A stretch of DNA of 64,000 nt from Bathymodiolus brooksi (lineage: Eukaryota > Mollusca > Bivalvia > Mytilida > Modiolidae): the NCBI GenBank assembly GCA_963680875.1, contig OY804577.1:107147906-107211905 (forward strand), written 5' to 3'. The notes under the pieces are model-generated. The model was not told where the DNA came from. It saw only the letters and a list, made by a program, of their open reading frames with translations, and ran no database searches. The number at the start of each line of letters is the position of its first letter. The first letter of the stretch is position 1. A program made the position numbers and the translations under genes. Positions 1-12,000 of the stretch are shown here, piece after piece.

Positions 1-76
1 TAGTGAATAGATATGGAAAATACAGAAGAAAAGTAAGTTGAATAGTGAAAAGATATGGAAAATATGGCAGAAAGGC

Positions 77-644
77 AAGTTGAATAGTGAAAAGATATGA
101 AAAATATGGAAGAAAATTGTGAAATGATATGGAAAATATGGAAGAAAGGCAAGTCGAATAGTGATAAGAAATGGACAATATGGAAGAAAGGCAAGTTGAA
201 TAGTGAAAAGAGATGGAAAATACAGAAGAAAAGTAAGTTGAGTAGTGAAAAGATATGGAAATTAATGAAGAAAAGTAAGTTGAATAGTGAAAAGATTTGG
301 AAAATATGGAAGAAAGATAAATTGAATAGTGAAATGAGTTGGACAATATGGAAGAAAGGCAAGTTGAATAGTGAAAAGATATGAAAAATATGGAAGAAAA
401 TTGTGAAATGATATGGAAAATATGGAAGAAAGGCAAGTCGAATAGTGATAAGAAATGGACAATATGGAAGAAAGGCAAGTTAAATAGTGAAAAAAGATGG
501 AAAATACAGAAGAAAAGTAAGTTGAGTAGTGAAAAGATATGGAAATTAATGAAGAAAAGTAAGTTGAATAGTGAAAAGATTTGGAAAATATGGAAGAAAG
601 ATAAATTAAATAGTGAAATGAGTTGGACAATATGGAAGAAAGGC
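77..644. repeat. Tandem pair of 284-bp cassettes
   Basis: Two copies of a cassette, 77-360 and 361-644. Each is one 74-bp monomer pair carrying a 10-bp deletion (reading GGAAGAAAATTGTGAAATG) followed by five full 42-bp variants in fixed order: the AAGTCGAATAGTGATAAG type, the GAAAAGAGATGG type, the AAGTTGAGTAGTG type with AAATTAATGAAG, the AAGATTTGG type and the AAATTGAATAGTGAAATG type. The second copy differs by AAGTTAAATAGTGAAAAAAG in place of the first copy's version and by AAATTAAATAG. Confidence 0.93.
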
Positions 645-770
645 AAGTTGAATAGTGAAAAGATATGGAAAATATGGCAGAAAGGCAAGTTGAAGAGTGA
701 AAAGATATGAAAAATATGGAAGAAACCCAAGTTGAATAGTGAAAATATATGGAAAGTACAGAAGAAAAGT

Positions 771-888
771 AAGTTGAATTGTGAAAAGATATGGAAGAAA
801 GGCAAGTTGAATAGTGATAAGATATGAACAATATGGAAGAATGGTAAGTTGAATAGTGATAAGATATGGAACAATATGGAAGAATGGT
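771..888. repeat. TGATAAG module with 33- and 43-bp monomers (first example)
   Basis: A 33-bp monomer (771-803) begins AAGTTGAATTGTG and lacks one 9-bp AAAATATGG step. It is followed by a 42-bp monomer with GTGATAAGATATGAAC and a 43-bp monomer (846-888) with ATATGGAACAATATGG. The trio recurs throughout the window, for example near 2,610, 5,144, 9,142, 17,453, 24,303, 32,411, 42,848, 53,276, 56,354, 59,432 and 62,719. It is a stable composite unit. Confidence 0.88.
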
Positions 889-1412
889 AAGTTGAATAGT
901 GATAAGATATGGAAAATATGGAAGAAAGGCAAGTTGAAGATTGAAAAGATATGAAAAATATGGAAGAAACCCAAGTTGAATAGTGAAAAGATATCGAAAA
1001 TACAGAAGAAAAGTAAGTTGAATTGTGAAAAGATATGGAAGAAAGGCAAGTTGAATAGTGATAAGATATGAACAATATGGAAGAATGGCAAGTTGAATAG
1101 TGATAAGATATGGAAAATATGGAAGAAACCCAAGCTGAAAAGTGAAAAGATATGAAAAATATGGAAGAAACCCAAGTTGAATAGTGAATAGATATGGAAA
1201 ATACAGAAGAAAAGTAAGTTTAATAGTGAAAAGATATGGAAGAAAGGCAAGTTGAATAGTGATAAGATATGAACAATATGGAAGAATGGTAAGTTGAATA
1301 GTGATAAGATATGGAAAATATGGAAGAAAGCAAGTTGAAGAGTGAAAAGATATGAAAAATATAGAAGAAACCAAAGTTGAATAGTGAAAAGATATGAAAA
1401 ATATGGAAGAAG

Positions 1413-1583
1413 CCAAAGTTGAATAGGGAACAGATGTGTAAATTATGGAAGAAAATTAAGTTGAATAGTGAAATGATATGAAAAATATGGAAGAAGCCAA
1501 AGTTGAATAGGGAACAGATGTGTAAATTATGGAAGAAAATTAAGTTGAATAGTGAAATGATATGGAAAATATGGAAGAAAAGT
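1413..1583. repeat. 84-bp module in tandem (first example)
   Basis: A two-monomer module reading GCCAAAGTTGAATAGGGAAC then GATGTGTAAATTATGG is present twice, its AAAGTTGAATAGGG starts lying 84 bp apart (1,414 and 1,498). Doublets also occur near 3,948, 7,946, 17,693, 20,245, 31,396, 36,851, 38,702, 53,715, 56,793 and 59,871. Single copies occur near 10,027, 11,213, 14,660, 16,170, 19,461, 21,812, 22,592, 23,371, 27,851 and 63,162 among others. Confidence 0.85.
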
Positions 1584-1622
1584 AGGTTGAGATGTGAAAT
1601 ATGGAAAATATGGAAGAAACCC
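1584..1622. repeat. 39-bp monomer variant (first example)
   Basis: A monomer shortened by 3 bp, starting AGGTTGAGATGTGAAATATGG. In the + strand phase the deletion keeps the 14-codon phase (13 codons). It is copied at dozens of sites and usually follows an 84-bp module or a 10-bp-deletion cassette. A sister form with AGTTTGAGATGTG is concentrated in 12,600-39,650. Confidence 0.88.
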
Positions 1623-1915
1623 AAGTTGAATAATGAAAAAATATGGACAATATGGAAGAAAGGCAAGTTGAATAGTAAAAATATATGAAAAATATGGAAG
1701 AAACCCAAGTTGAATAGTGAAAATATATGAAAAATATGGAAGAAAACCAAGTTGAATAGTGAAAAGATATGTAAATTATGGATGAAAATTAAGTTGAATA
1801 GTGAAATGATATGAAAATATGGAAGAAACCCAAGTTGAATAGTGAATAGATATGGAAAATACAGAAGAAAAGTAAGTTGAATAGTGAAAACATATGGAAA
1901 ATATGGCAGAAAGGC

Positions 1916-2483
1916 AAGTTGAATAGTGAAAAGATATGAAAAATATGGAAGAAAATTGTGAAATGATATGGAAAATATGGAAGAAAGGCAAGTCGAATAG
2001 TGATAAGAAATGGACAATATGGAAGAAAGGCAAGTTGAATAGTGAAAAGAGATGGAAAATACAGAAGAAAAGTAAGTTGAGTAGTGAAAAGATATGGAAA
2101 TTAATGAAGAAAAGTAAGTTGAATAGTGAAAAGATTTGGAAAATATGGAAGAAAGATAAATTGAATAGTGAAATGAGTTGGACAATATGGAAGAAAGGCA
2201 AGTTGAATAGTGAAAAGATATGAAAAATATGGAAGAAAATTGTGAAATGATAAGGAAAATATGGAAGAAAGGCAAGTCGAATAGTGATAAGAAATGGACA
2301 ATATGGAAGAAAGGCAAGTTAAATAGTGAAAAAAGATGGAAAATACAGAAGAAAAGTAAGTTGAGTAGTGAAAAGATATGGAAATTAATGAAGAAAAGTA
2401 AGTTGAATAGTGAAAAGATTTGGAAAATATGGAAGAAAGATAAATTAAATAGTGAAATGAGTTGGACAATATGGAAGAAAGGC
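1916..2483. repeat. Tandem pair of 284-bp cassettes
   Basis: Same cassette pair as at 77-644, shifted by 1,839 bp. The second cassette carries a private base change giving GATAAGGAAAAT near 2,250 instead of GATATGGAAAAT. The left cassette keeps AAGTTGAATAGTG and the right keeps AAGTTAAATAGTG, so the two halves are separately conserved between HOR copies. Confidence 0.93.
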
Positions 2484-4449
2484 AAGTTGAATAGTGAAAA
2501 GATATGGAAAATATGGCAGAAAGGCAAGTTGAAGAGTGAAAAGATATGAAAAATATGGAAGAAACCCAAGTTGAATAGTGAAAATATATGGAAAGTACAG
2601 AAGAAAAGTAAGTTGAATTGTGAAAAGATATGGAAGAAAGGCAAGTTGAATAGTGATAAGATATGAACAATATGGAAGAATGGTAAGTTGAATAGTGATA
2701 AGATATGGAACAATATGGAAGAATGGTAAGTTGAATAGTGATAAGATATGGAAAATATGGAAGAAAGGCAAGTTGAAGATTGAAAAGATATGAAAAATAT
2801 GGAAGAAACCCAAGTTGAATAGTGAAAAGATATCGAAAATACAGAAGAAAAGTAAGTTGAATTGTGAAAAGATATGGAAGAAAGGCAAGTTGAATAGTGA
2901 TAAGATATGAACAATATGGAAGAATGGCAAGTTGAATAGTGATAAGATATGGAAAATATGGAAGAAACCCAAGCTGAAAAGTGAAAAGATATGAAAAATA
3001 TGGAAGAAACCCAAGTTGAATAGTGAATAGATATGGAAAATACAGAAGAAAAGTAAGTTTAATAGTGAAAAGATATGGAAAATATGGCAGAAAGGCAAGT
3101 TGAATAGTGAAAAAATATGAAAAATATGGAAGAAAATTGTGAAATGACATGGAAAATATGGAAGAAAGGCAGTCGAATAGTGATAAGAAATGGACAATAT
3201 GGAAGAAACGCAAGATGAATAGTGAAAAGAGATGGAAAATACAAAAGAAAAGTAAGTTGAGTAGTGAAAAGATATGGAAATTAATGAAGAAAAGTAAGTT
3301 GAATAGTGAAAAGATTTGGAAAATATGGAAGAAAGATAAATTGAATAGTGAAATGAGTTGGACAATATGGAAGAAAGGCAAGTTGAATAGTGAAAAGATA
3401 TGGAAATTATGGAAGAAAAGTAAGTTGAAGAGTGAAAAGATATGAAAAATATGGAAGAAACCCAAGTTGAATAGTGAAAAGATATGGAAAGTACAGATGA
3501 AAAATAAGTTGAATTGTGAAAAGATATGGAAGAAAAGCAAGTTGAATAGTGATAAGATATGAACAATATGGAAGAATGGTAAGTTGAATAGTGATAAGAT
3601 ATGGAACAATATGGAAGAATGGTAAGTTGAATAGTGATAAGATATGGAAAATATGGAAGAAAGGCAAGTTGAAGATTGAAAAGATATGAAAAATATGGAA
3701 GAAACCCAAGTTGAATAGTGAAAAGATATGGAAAATACAGAAGAAAAGTAAGTTGAATTGTGAAAAGATATGGAAGAAAGGCAAGTTGAATAGTGATAAG
3801 ATATGAACAATATGGAAGAATGGTAAGTTGAATAGTGATAAGATATGGAAAATATGGAAGAAAGCAAGTTGAAGAGTTAAAAGATATGAAAAATATAGAA
3901 GAAACCAAAGTTGAATAGTGAAAAGATATGAAAAATATGGAAGAAGCCAAAGTTGAATAGGGAACAGATGTGTAAATTATGGAAGAAAATTAAGTTGAAT
4001 AGTGAAATGATATGAAAAATATGGAAGAAGCCAAAGTTGAATAGGGAACAGATGTGTAAATTATGGAAGAAAATTAAGTTGAATAGTGAAATGATATGGA
4101 AAATATGGAAGAAAAGTAGGTTGAGATGTGAAATATGGAAAACTTGGAAGAAACCCAAGTTGAATAGTGAAAAAATATGGACAATATGGAAGAAAGGCAA
4201 GTTGAATAGTAAAAATATATGAAAAATATGGAAGAAACCCAAGTTGAATAGTGAAAATATATGAAAAATATGGAAGAAAACCAAGTTGAATAGTGAAAAG
4301 ATATGTAAATTATGGATGAAAATTAAGTTGAATAGTGAAATGATATGAAAATATGGAAGAAACCCAAGTTGAATAGTGAATAGATATGGAAAATACAGAA
4401 GAAAAGTAAGTTGAATAGTGAAAAGATATGGAAAATATGGCAGAAAGGC

Positions 4450-5017
4450 AAGTTGAATAGTGAAAAGATATGAAAAATATGGAAGAAAATTGTGAAATGA
4501 TATGGAAAATATGGAAGAAAGGCAAGTCGAATAGTGATAAGAAATGGACAATATGGAAGAAAGGCAAGTTGAATAGTGAAAAGAGATGGAAAATACAGAA
4601 GAAAAGTAAGTTGAGTAGTGAAAAGATATGGAAATTAATGAAGAAAAGTAAGTTGAATAGTGAAAAGATTTGGAAAATATGGAAGAAAGATAAATTGAAT
4701 AGTGAAATGAGTTGGACAATATGGAAGAAAGACAAGTTGAATAGTGAAAAGATATGAAAAATATGGAAGAAAATTGTGAAATGATATGGAAAATATGGAA
4801 GAAAGGCAAGTCGAATAGTGATAAGAAATGGACAATATGGAAGAAAGGCAAGTTAAATAGTGAAAAAAGATGGAAAATACAGAAGAAAAGTAAGTTGAGT
4901 AGTGAAAAGATATGGAAATTAATGAAGAAAAGTAAGTTGAATAGTGAAAAGATTTGGAAAATATGGAAGAAAGATAAATTAAATAGTGAAATGAGTTGGA
5001 CAATATGGAAGAAAGGC
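4450..5017. repeat. Tandem pair of 284-bp cassettes
   Basis: Third occurrence of the cassette pair, 2,534 bp after the previous one. The first cassette ends in a monomer reading GAAAGACAAG instead of GAAAGGCAAG (near 4,730). That base is shared with the pair at 8,448 but not with those at 1,916 or 5,914, so it marks the 1,464-bp sub-unit. Confidence 0.92.
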
Positions 5018-5913
5018 AAGTTGAATAGTGAAAAGATATGGAAAATATGGCAGAAAGGCAAGTTGAAGAGTGAAAAGATATGAAAAATATGGAAGAAACC
5101 CAAGTTGAATAGTGAAAAGATATGGAAAGTACAGAAGAAAAGTAAGTTGAATTGTGAAAAGATATGGAAGAAAGGCAAGTTGAATAGTGATAAGATATGA
5201 ACAATATGGAAGAATGGTAAGTTGAATAGTGATAAGATATGGAACAATATGGAAGAATGGTAAGTTGAATAGTGATAAGATATGGAAAATATGGAAGAAA
5301 GGCAAGTTGAAGATTGAAAAGATATGAAAAATATGGAAGAAACCCAAGTTGAATAGTGAAAAGATATCGAAAATACAGAAGAAAAGTAAGTTGAATTGTG
5401 AAAAGATATGGAAGAAAGGCAAGTTGAATAGTGATAAGATATGAACAATATGGAAGAATGGCAAGTTGAATAGTGATAAGATATGGAAAATATGGAAGAA
5501 ACCCAAGCTGAAAAGTGAAAAGATATGAAAAATATGGAAGAAACCCCAGTTGAATAGTGAATAGATATGGAAAATACAGAAGAAAAGTAAGTTTAATAGT
5601 GAAAAGATATGGAAAATATGGCAGAAAGACAAGTTGAATAGTGAAAAAATATGAAAAATATGGAAGAAAATTGTGAAATGATATGGAAAATATGGAAGAA
5701 AGATAAATTGAATAGTGAAATGATTTGGACAATATGGAAGAAAGGCAAGTTGAATAGTGAAAAGATATGGAAATTATGGATGAAAATTAAGTTGAATAGT
5801 GAAATGATATGAAAATATGGAAGAAACCCAAGTTGAATAGTGAATAGATATGGAAAATACAGAAGAAAAGTAAGTTGAATAGTGAAAACATATGGAAAAT
5901 ATGGCAGAAAGGC

Positions 5914-6481
5914 AAGTTGAATAGTGAAAAGATATGAAAAATATGGAAGAAAATTGTGAAATGATATGGAAAATATGGAAGAAAGGCAAGTCGAATAGTG
6001 ATAAGAAATGGACAATATGGAAGAAAGGCAAGTTGAATAGTGAAAAGAGATGGAAAATACAGAAGAAAAGTAAGTTGAGTAGTGAAAAGATATGGAAATT
6101 AATGAAGAAAAGTAAGTTGAATAGTGAAAAGATTTGGAAAATATGGAAGAAAGATAAATTGAATAGTGAAATGAGTTGGACAATATGGAAGAAAGGCAAG
6201 TTGAATAGTGAAAAGATATGAAAAATATGGAAGAAAATTGTGAAATGATATGGAAAATATGGAAGAAAGGCAAGTCGAATAGTGATAAGAAATGGACAAT
6301 ATGGAAGAAAGGCAAGTTAAATAGTGAAAAAAGATGGAAAATACAGAAGAAAAGTAAGTTGAGTAGTGAAAAGATATGGAAATTAATGAAGAAAAGTAAG
6401 TTGAATAGTGAAAAGATTTGGAAAATATGGAAGAAAGATAAATTAAATAGTGAAATGAGTTGGACAATATGGAAGAAAGGC
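5914..6481. repeat. Tandem pair of 284-bp cassettes
   Basis: HOR-I copy 2 counterpart of the pair at 1,916, at a shift of 3,998 bp. It lacks the private GATAAGG change and keeps the GATATGG form. Confidence 0.92.
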
Positions 6482-8447
6482 AAGTTGAATAGTGAAAAGA
6501 TATGGAAAATATGGCAGAAAGGCAAGTTGAAGAGTGAAAAGATATGAAAAATATGGAAGAAACCCAAGTTGAATAGTGAAAATATATGGAAAGTACAGAA
6601 GAAAAGTAAGTTGAATTGTGAAAAGATATGGAAGAAAGGCAAGTTGAATAGTGATAAGATATGAACAATATGGAAGAATGGTAAGTTGAATAGTGATAAG
6701 ATATGGAACAATATGGAAGAATGGTAATTTGAATAGTGATAAGATATGGAAAATATGGAAGAAAGGCAAGTTGAAGATTGAAAAGATATGAAAAATATGG
6801 AAGAAACCCAAGTTGAATAGTGAAAAGATATCGAAAATACAGAAGAAAAGTAAGTTGAATTGTGAAAAGATATGGAAGAAAGGCAAGTTGAATAGTGATA
6901 AGATATGAACAATATGGAAGAATGGCAAGTTGAATAGTGATAAGATATGGAAAATATGGAAGAAACCCAAGCTGAAAAGTGAAAAGATATGAAAAATATG
7001 GAAGAAACCCAAGTTGAATAGTGAATAGATATGGAAAATACAGAAGAAAAATAAGTTTAATAGTGAAAAGATATGGAAAATATGGCAGAAAGGCAAGTTG
7101 AATAGTGAAAAAATATGAAAAATATGGAAGAAAATTGTGAAATGACATGGAAAATATGGAAGAAAGGCAGTCGAATAGTGATAAGAAATGGACAATATGG
7201 AAGAAACGCAAGATGAATAGTGAAAAGAGATGGAAAATACAAAAGAAAAGTAAGTTGAGTAGTGAAAAGATATGGAAATTAATGAAGAAAAGTAAGTTGA
7301 ATAGTGAAAAGATTTGGAAAATATGGAAGAAAGATAAATTGAATAGTGAAATGAGTTGGACAATATGGAAGAAAGGCAAGTTGAATAGTGAAAAGATATG
7401 GAAATTATGGAAGAAAAGTAAGTTGAAGAGTGAAAAGATATGAAAAATATGGAAGAAACCCAAGTTGAATAGTGAAAAGATATGGAAAGTACAGATGAAA
7501 AATAAGTTGAATTGTGAAAAGATATGGAAGAAAAGCAAGTTGAATAGTGATAAGATATGAACAATATGGAAGAATGGTAAGTTGAATAGTGATAAGATAT
7601 GGAACAATATGGAAGAATGGTAAGTTGAATAGTGATAAGATATGGAAAATATGGAAGAAAGGCAAGTTGAAGATTGAAAAGATATGAAAAATATGGAAGA
7701 AACCCAAGTTGAATAGTGAAAAGATATGGAAAATACAGAAGAAAAGTAAGTTGAATTGTGAAAAGATATGGAAGAAAGGCAAGTTGAATAGTGATAAGAT
7801 ATGAACAATATGGAAGAATGGTAAGTTGAATAGTGATAAGATATGGAAAATATGGAAGAAAGCAAGTTGAAGAGTTAAAAGATATGAAAAATATAGAAGA
7901 AACCAAAGTTGAATAGTGAAAAGATATGAAAAATATGGAAGAAGCCAAAGTTGAATAGGGAACAGATGTGTAAATTATGGAAGAAAATTAAGTTGAATAG
8001 TGAAATGATATGAAAAATATGGAAGAAGCCAAAGTTGAATAGGGAACAGATGTGTAAATTATGGAAGAAAATTAAGTTGAATAGTGAAATGATATGGAAA
8101 ATATGGAAGAAAAGTAGGTTGAGATGTGAAATATGGAAAACTTGGAAGAAACCCAAGTTGAATAGTGAAAAAATATGGACAATATGGAAGAAAGGCAAGT
8201 TGAATAGTAAAAATATATGAAAAATATGGAAGAAACCCAAGTTGAATAGTGAAAATATATGAAAAATATGGAAGAAAACCAAGTTGAATAGTGAAAAGAT
8301 ATGTAAATTATGGATGAAAATTAAGTTGAATAGTGAAATGATATGAAAATATGGAAGAAACCCAAGTTGAATAGTGAATAGATATGGAAAATACAGAAGA
8401 AAAGTAAGTTGAATAGTGAAAAGATATGGAAAATATGGCAGAAAGGC

Positions 8448-9015
8448 AAGTTGAATAGTGAAAAGATATGAAAAATATGGAAGAAAATTGTGAAATGATA
8501 TGGAAAATATGGAAGAAAGGCAAGTCGAATAGTGATAAGAAATGGACAATATGGAAGAAAGGCAAGTTGAATAGTGAAAAGAGATGGAAAATACAGAAGA
8601 AAAGTAAGTTGAGTAGTGAAAAGATATGGAAATTAATGAAGAAAAGTAAGTTGAATAGTGAAAAGATTTGGAAAATATGGAAGAAAGATAAATTGAATAG
8701 TGAAATGAGTTGGACAATATGGAAGAAAGACAAGTTGAATAGTGAAAAGATATGAAAAATATGGAAGAAAATTGTGAAATGATATGGAAAATATGGAAGA
8801 AAGGCAAGTCGAATAGTGATAAGAAATGGACAATATGGAAGAAAGGCAAGTTAAATAGTGAAAAAAGATGGAAAATACAGAAGAAAAGTAAGTTGAGTAG
8901 TGAAAAGATATGGAAATTAATGAAGAAAAGTAAGTTGAATAGTGAAAAGATTTGGAAAATATGGAAGAAAGATAAATTAAATAGTGAAATGAGTTGGACA
9001 ATATGGAAGAAAGGC
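8448..9015. repeat. Tandem pair of 284-bp cassettes
   Basis: HOR-I copy 2 counterpart of the pair at 4,450, at a shift of 3,998 bp, with the same GAAAGACAAG marker. This is the last doubled cassette in the window; all later cassettes are single or partly doubled. Confidence 0.92.
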
Positions 9016-12000
9016 AAGTTGAATAGTGAAAAGATATGGAAAATATGGCAGAAAGGCAAGTTGAAGAGTGAAAAGATATGAAAAATATGGAAGAAACCCA
9101 AGTTGAATAGTGAAAAGATATGGAAAGTACAGAAGAAAAGTAAGTTGAATTGTGAAAAGATATGGAAGAAAGGCAAGTTGAATAGTGATAAGATATGAAC
9201 AATATGGAAGAATGGTAAGTTGAATAGTGATAAGATATGGAACAATATGGAAGAATGGTAAGTTGAATAGTGATAAGATATGGAAAATATGGAAGAAAGG
9301 CAAGTTGAAGATTGAAAAGATATGAAAAATATGGAAGAAACCCAAGTTGAATAGTGAAAAGATATCGAAAATACAGAAGAAAAGTAAGTTGAATTGTGAA
9401 AAGATATGGAAGAAAGGCAAGTTGAATAGTGATAAGATATGAACAATATGGAAGAATGGCAAGTTGAATAGTGATAAGATATGGAAAATATGGAAGAAAC
9501 CCAAGCTGAAAAGTGAAAAGATATGAAAAATATGGAAGAAACCCCAGTTGAATAGTGAATAGATATGGAAAATACAGAAGAAAAGTAAGTTTAATAGTGA
9601 AAAGATATGGAAAATATGGCAGAAAGACAAGTTGAATAGTGAAAAAATATGAAAAATATGGAAGAAAATTGTGAAATGATATGGAAAATATGGAAGAAAG
9701 ATAAATTGAATAGTGAAATGATTTGGACAATATGGAAGAAAGGCAAGTTGAATAGTGAAAAGATATGGAAATTATGGAAGAAAGTAAGTTGAAGAGTGAA
9801 AAGATATGAAAAATATGGAAGAAACCCAAGTTGAATAGTGAAAAGATATGGAAGAAAGGCAAGTTGAATAGTGATAAGATATGAACAATATGGAAGAATG
9901 GTAAGTTGAATAGTGATAAGATATGGAAAATATGGAAGAAAGCAAGTTGAAGAGTGAATAGATATGAAAAATATAGAAGAAACCAAAGTTGAATAGTGAA
10001 AAGATATGAAAAATATGGAAGAAGCCAAAGTTGAATAGGGAACAGATGTGTAAAATATGGAAGAAAATTAAGTTGAATAGTGAAATGATTTGAAAAATAT
10101 GGAAGAAACCCAAGTTGAATAGTGAAAAAATATGGACAATATGGAAGAAAGGCAAGTTGAATAGTAAAAATATATGAAAAATATGGAAGAAACCCAAGTT
10201 GAATAGTGAAAATATATGAAAAATATGGAAGAAAACTAAGTTGAATAGTGAAAAGATATGTAAATTATGGATGAAAATTAAGTTGAATAGTGAAATGATA
10301 TGAAAATATGGAAGAAACCCAAGTTGAATAGTGAATAGATATGGAAAATACAGAAGAAAGGTAAGTTGAATAGTGAAAAGATATGGAAATTATGGCAGAA
10401 AGGCAAGTTGAATAGTGAAAAGATATGAAAAATATGGAAGAAAATTGTGAAATGATATGGAAAATATGGAAGAAAGGCAGTCGAATAGTGATAAGAAATG
10501 GACAATATGGAAGAAAGGCAAGTTGAATAGTGAAAAGAGATGGAAAATACAGAAGAAAAGTAAGTTGAGTAGTGAAAAGATATGGAAATTAATGAAGAAA
10601 AGTAAGTTGAATAGTGAAAAGATTTGGAAAATATGGAAGAAAGATAAATTGAATAGTGAAATGAGTTGGACAATATGGAAGAAAGGCAAGTTGAATAGTG
10701 ATAAGATATGGAACAATATGGAAGAATGGTAAGTTGAATAGTGATAAGATATGGAAAATATGGAAGAAAGGCAAGTTGAAGATTGAAAAGATATGAAAAA
10801 TATGGAAGAAACCCAAGTTGAATAGTGAAAAGATATGGAAAATACAGAAGAAAAGTAAGTTGAATTGTGAAAAGATATGGAAGAAAGGCAAGTTGAATAG
10901 TGATAAGATATGAACAATATGGAAGAATGGTAAGTTGAATAGTGATAAGATATGGGAAATATGGAAGAAAGCAAGTTGAAGAGTGAAAAGATATGAAAAA
11001 TATAGAAGAAACCAAAGTTGAATAGTGAAAAGATATGGAAGAAAGGCAAGTTGAATAGTGATAAGATATGAACAATATGGAAGAATGGTAAGTTGAATAG
11101 TGATAAGATATGGAAAATATGGAAGAAAGCAAGTTGAAGAGTGAAAAGATATGAAAAATATAGAAGAAACCAAAGTTGAATAGTGAAAAGATATGAAAAA
11201 TATGGAAGAAGCCAAAGTTGAATAGGGAACAGATGTGTAAATTATGGAAGAAAATTAAGTTGAATAGTGAAATGATATGGAAAATATGGAAGAAAAGTAG
11301 GTTGAGATGTGAAATATGGAAAATATGGAAGAAACCCAAGTTGAATAGTGAAAAAATATGGACAATATGGAAGAAAGGCAAGTTGAATAGTAAAAATATA
11401 TGAAAAATATGGAAGAAACCCAAGTTGAATAGTGAAAATATATGAAAAATATGGAAGAAAACCAAGTTGAATAGTGAAAAGATATGTAAATTATGGATGA
11501 AAATTAAGTTGAATAGTGAAATGATATGAAAATATGGAAGAAACCCAAGTTGAATAGTGAATAGATATGGAAAATAAAGAAGAAAAGTAAGTTGAATAGT
11601 GAAAAGATATGGAAAATATGGCAGAAAGGCAAGTTGAATAGTGAAAAGATATGAAAAATATGGAAGAAAATTGTGAAATGATATGGAAAATATGGAAGAA
11701 AGGCAAGTCGAATAGTGATAAGAAATGGACAATATGGAAGAAAGGCAAGTTGAATAGTGAAAAGAGATGGAAAATACAGAAGAAAAGTAAGTTGAGTAGT
11801 GATAAGATATGGAAATTAATGAAAAAAAGTAAGTTGAATAGTGAAAAGATTTGGAAAATATGGAAGAAAGATAAATTGAATAGTGAAATGAGTTGGACAA
11901 TATGGAAGAAAGGCAAGTTGAATAGTGAAAAGATATGACAAAATATGGAAGAAACCCAAGTTGAATAGTGAAAAGAGATGGAAAATACAGAAGAAAAGTA

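Larger units (their letters stand above)
1..1769. repeat. Partial HOR-I copy at the left edge
   Basis: Bases 1 to about 1,225 align base for base with 1,840 to about 3,064 at a shift of 1,839 bp, with rare substitutions (AGATATGG near 51 against CATATGG near 1,888). From about 1,230 onward the segment instead aligns at a shift of 2,534 bp with 3,764 onward. The block therefore joins two parts of the HOR-I unit and is cut by the window start. It holds the 284-bp cassette pair, the TGATAAG module, an 84-bp module doublet and the 39-bp monomer. No gene is seen in it. Confidence 0.85.
1770..5767. repeat. HOR-I copy 1 (3,998 bp)
   Basis: First full copy of a 3,998-bp higher-order repeat; the next copy starts near 5,768. 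It has two parts: a 2,534-bp unit (about 1,770-4,303) and a 1,464-bp shortened version of that unit (about 4,304-5,767). The shift of 2,534 bp holds from about 1,230/3,764 to about 3,165/5,700, where the shortened version leaves the pattern and runs into the start of copy 2. No gene is seen. Confidence 0.9.
5768..9765. repeat. HOR-I copy 2 (3,998 bp)
   Basis: This matches copy 1 at a constant shift of 3,998 bp. In the stretch 6,099-7,865 I noticed three base differences from 2,101-3,867 (near 6,250, 6,726 and 7,050), and the interval 7,875-9,446 looks identical to 3,877-5,448. The match ends near 9,772-9,779, where copy 1 continues into ATGGATGAAAATT but this copy reads ATGGAAGAAAGTAAG. It has the same 2,534 + 1,464 internal structure. 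No gene is seen. Confidence 0.9.

Noticed and set aside
97..384. 95-codon + strand frame with a KLNSEKIWKIWKKG period, repeated many times
   Set aside because: It is the 42-bp monomer read in its 14-codon phase. It begins at an ATG created by TGG-to-TGA type variants and ends at such a stop. Copies are fixed as DNA modules and include frame-breaking indels.
4310..4340. tRNA or small RNA genes
   Set aside because: No segment has the paired stems or GC content needed; the + strand is nearly free of C, so stable G-C stems cannot form.
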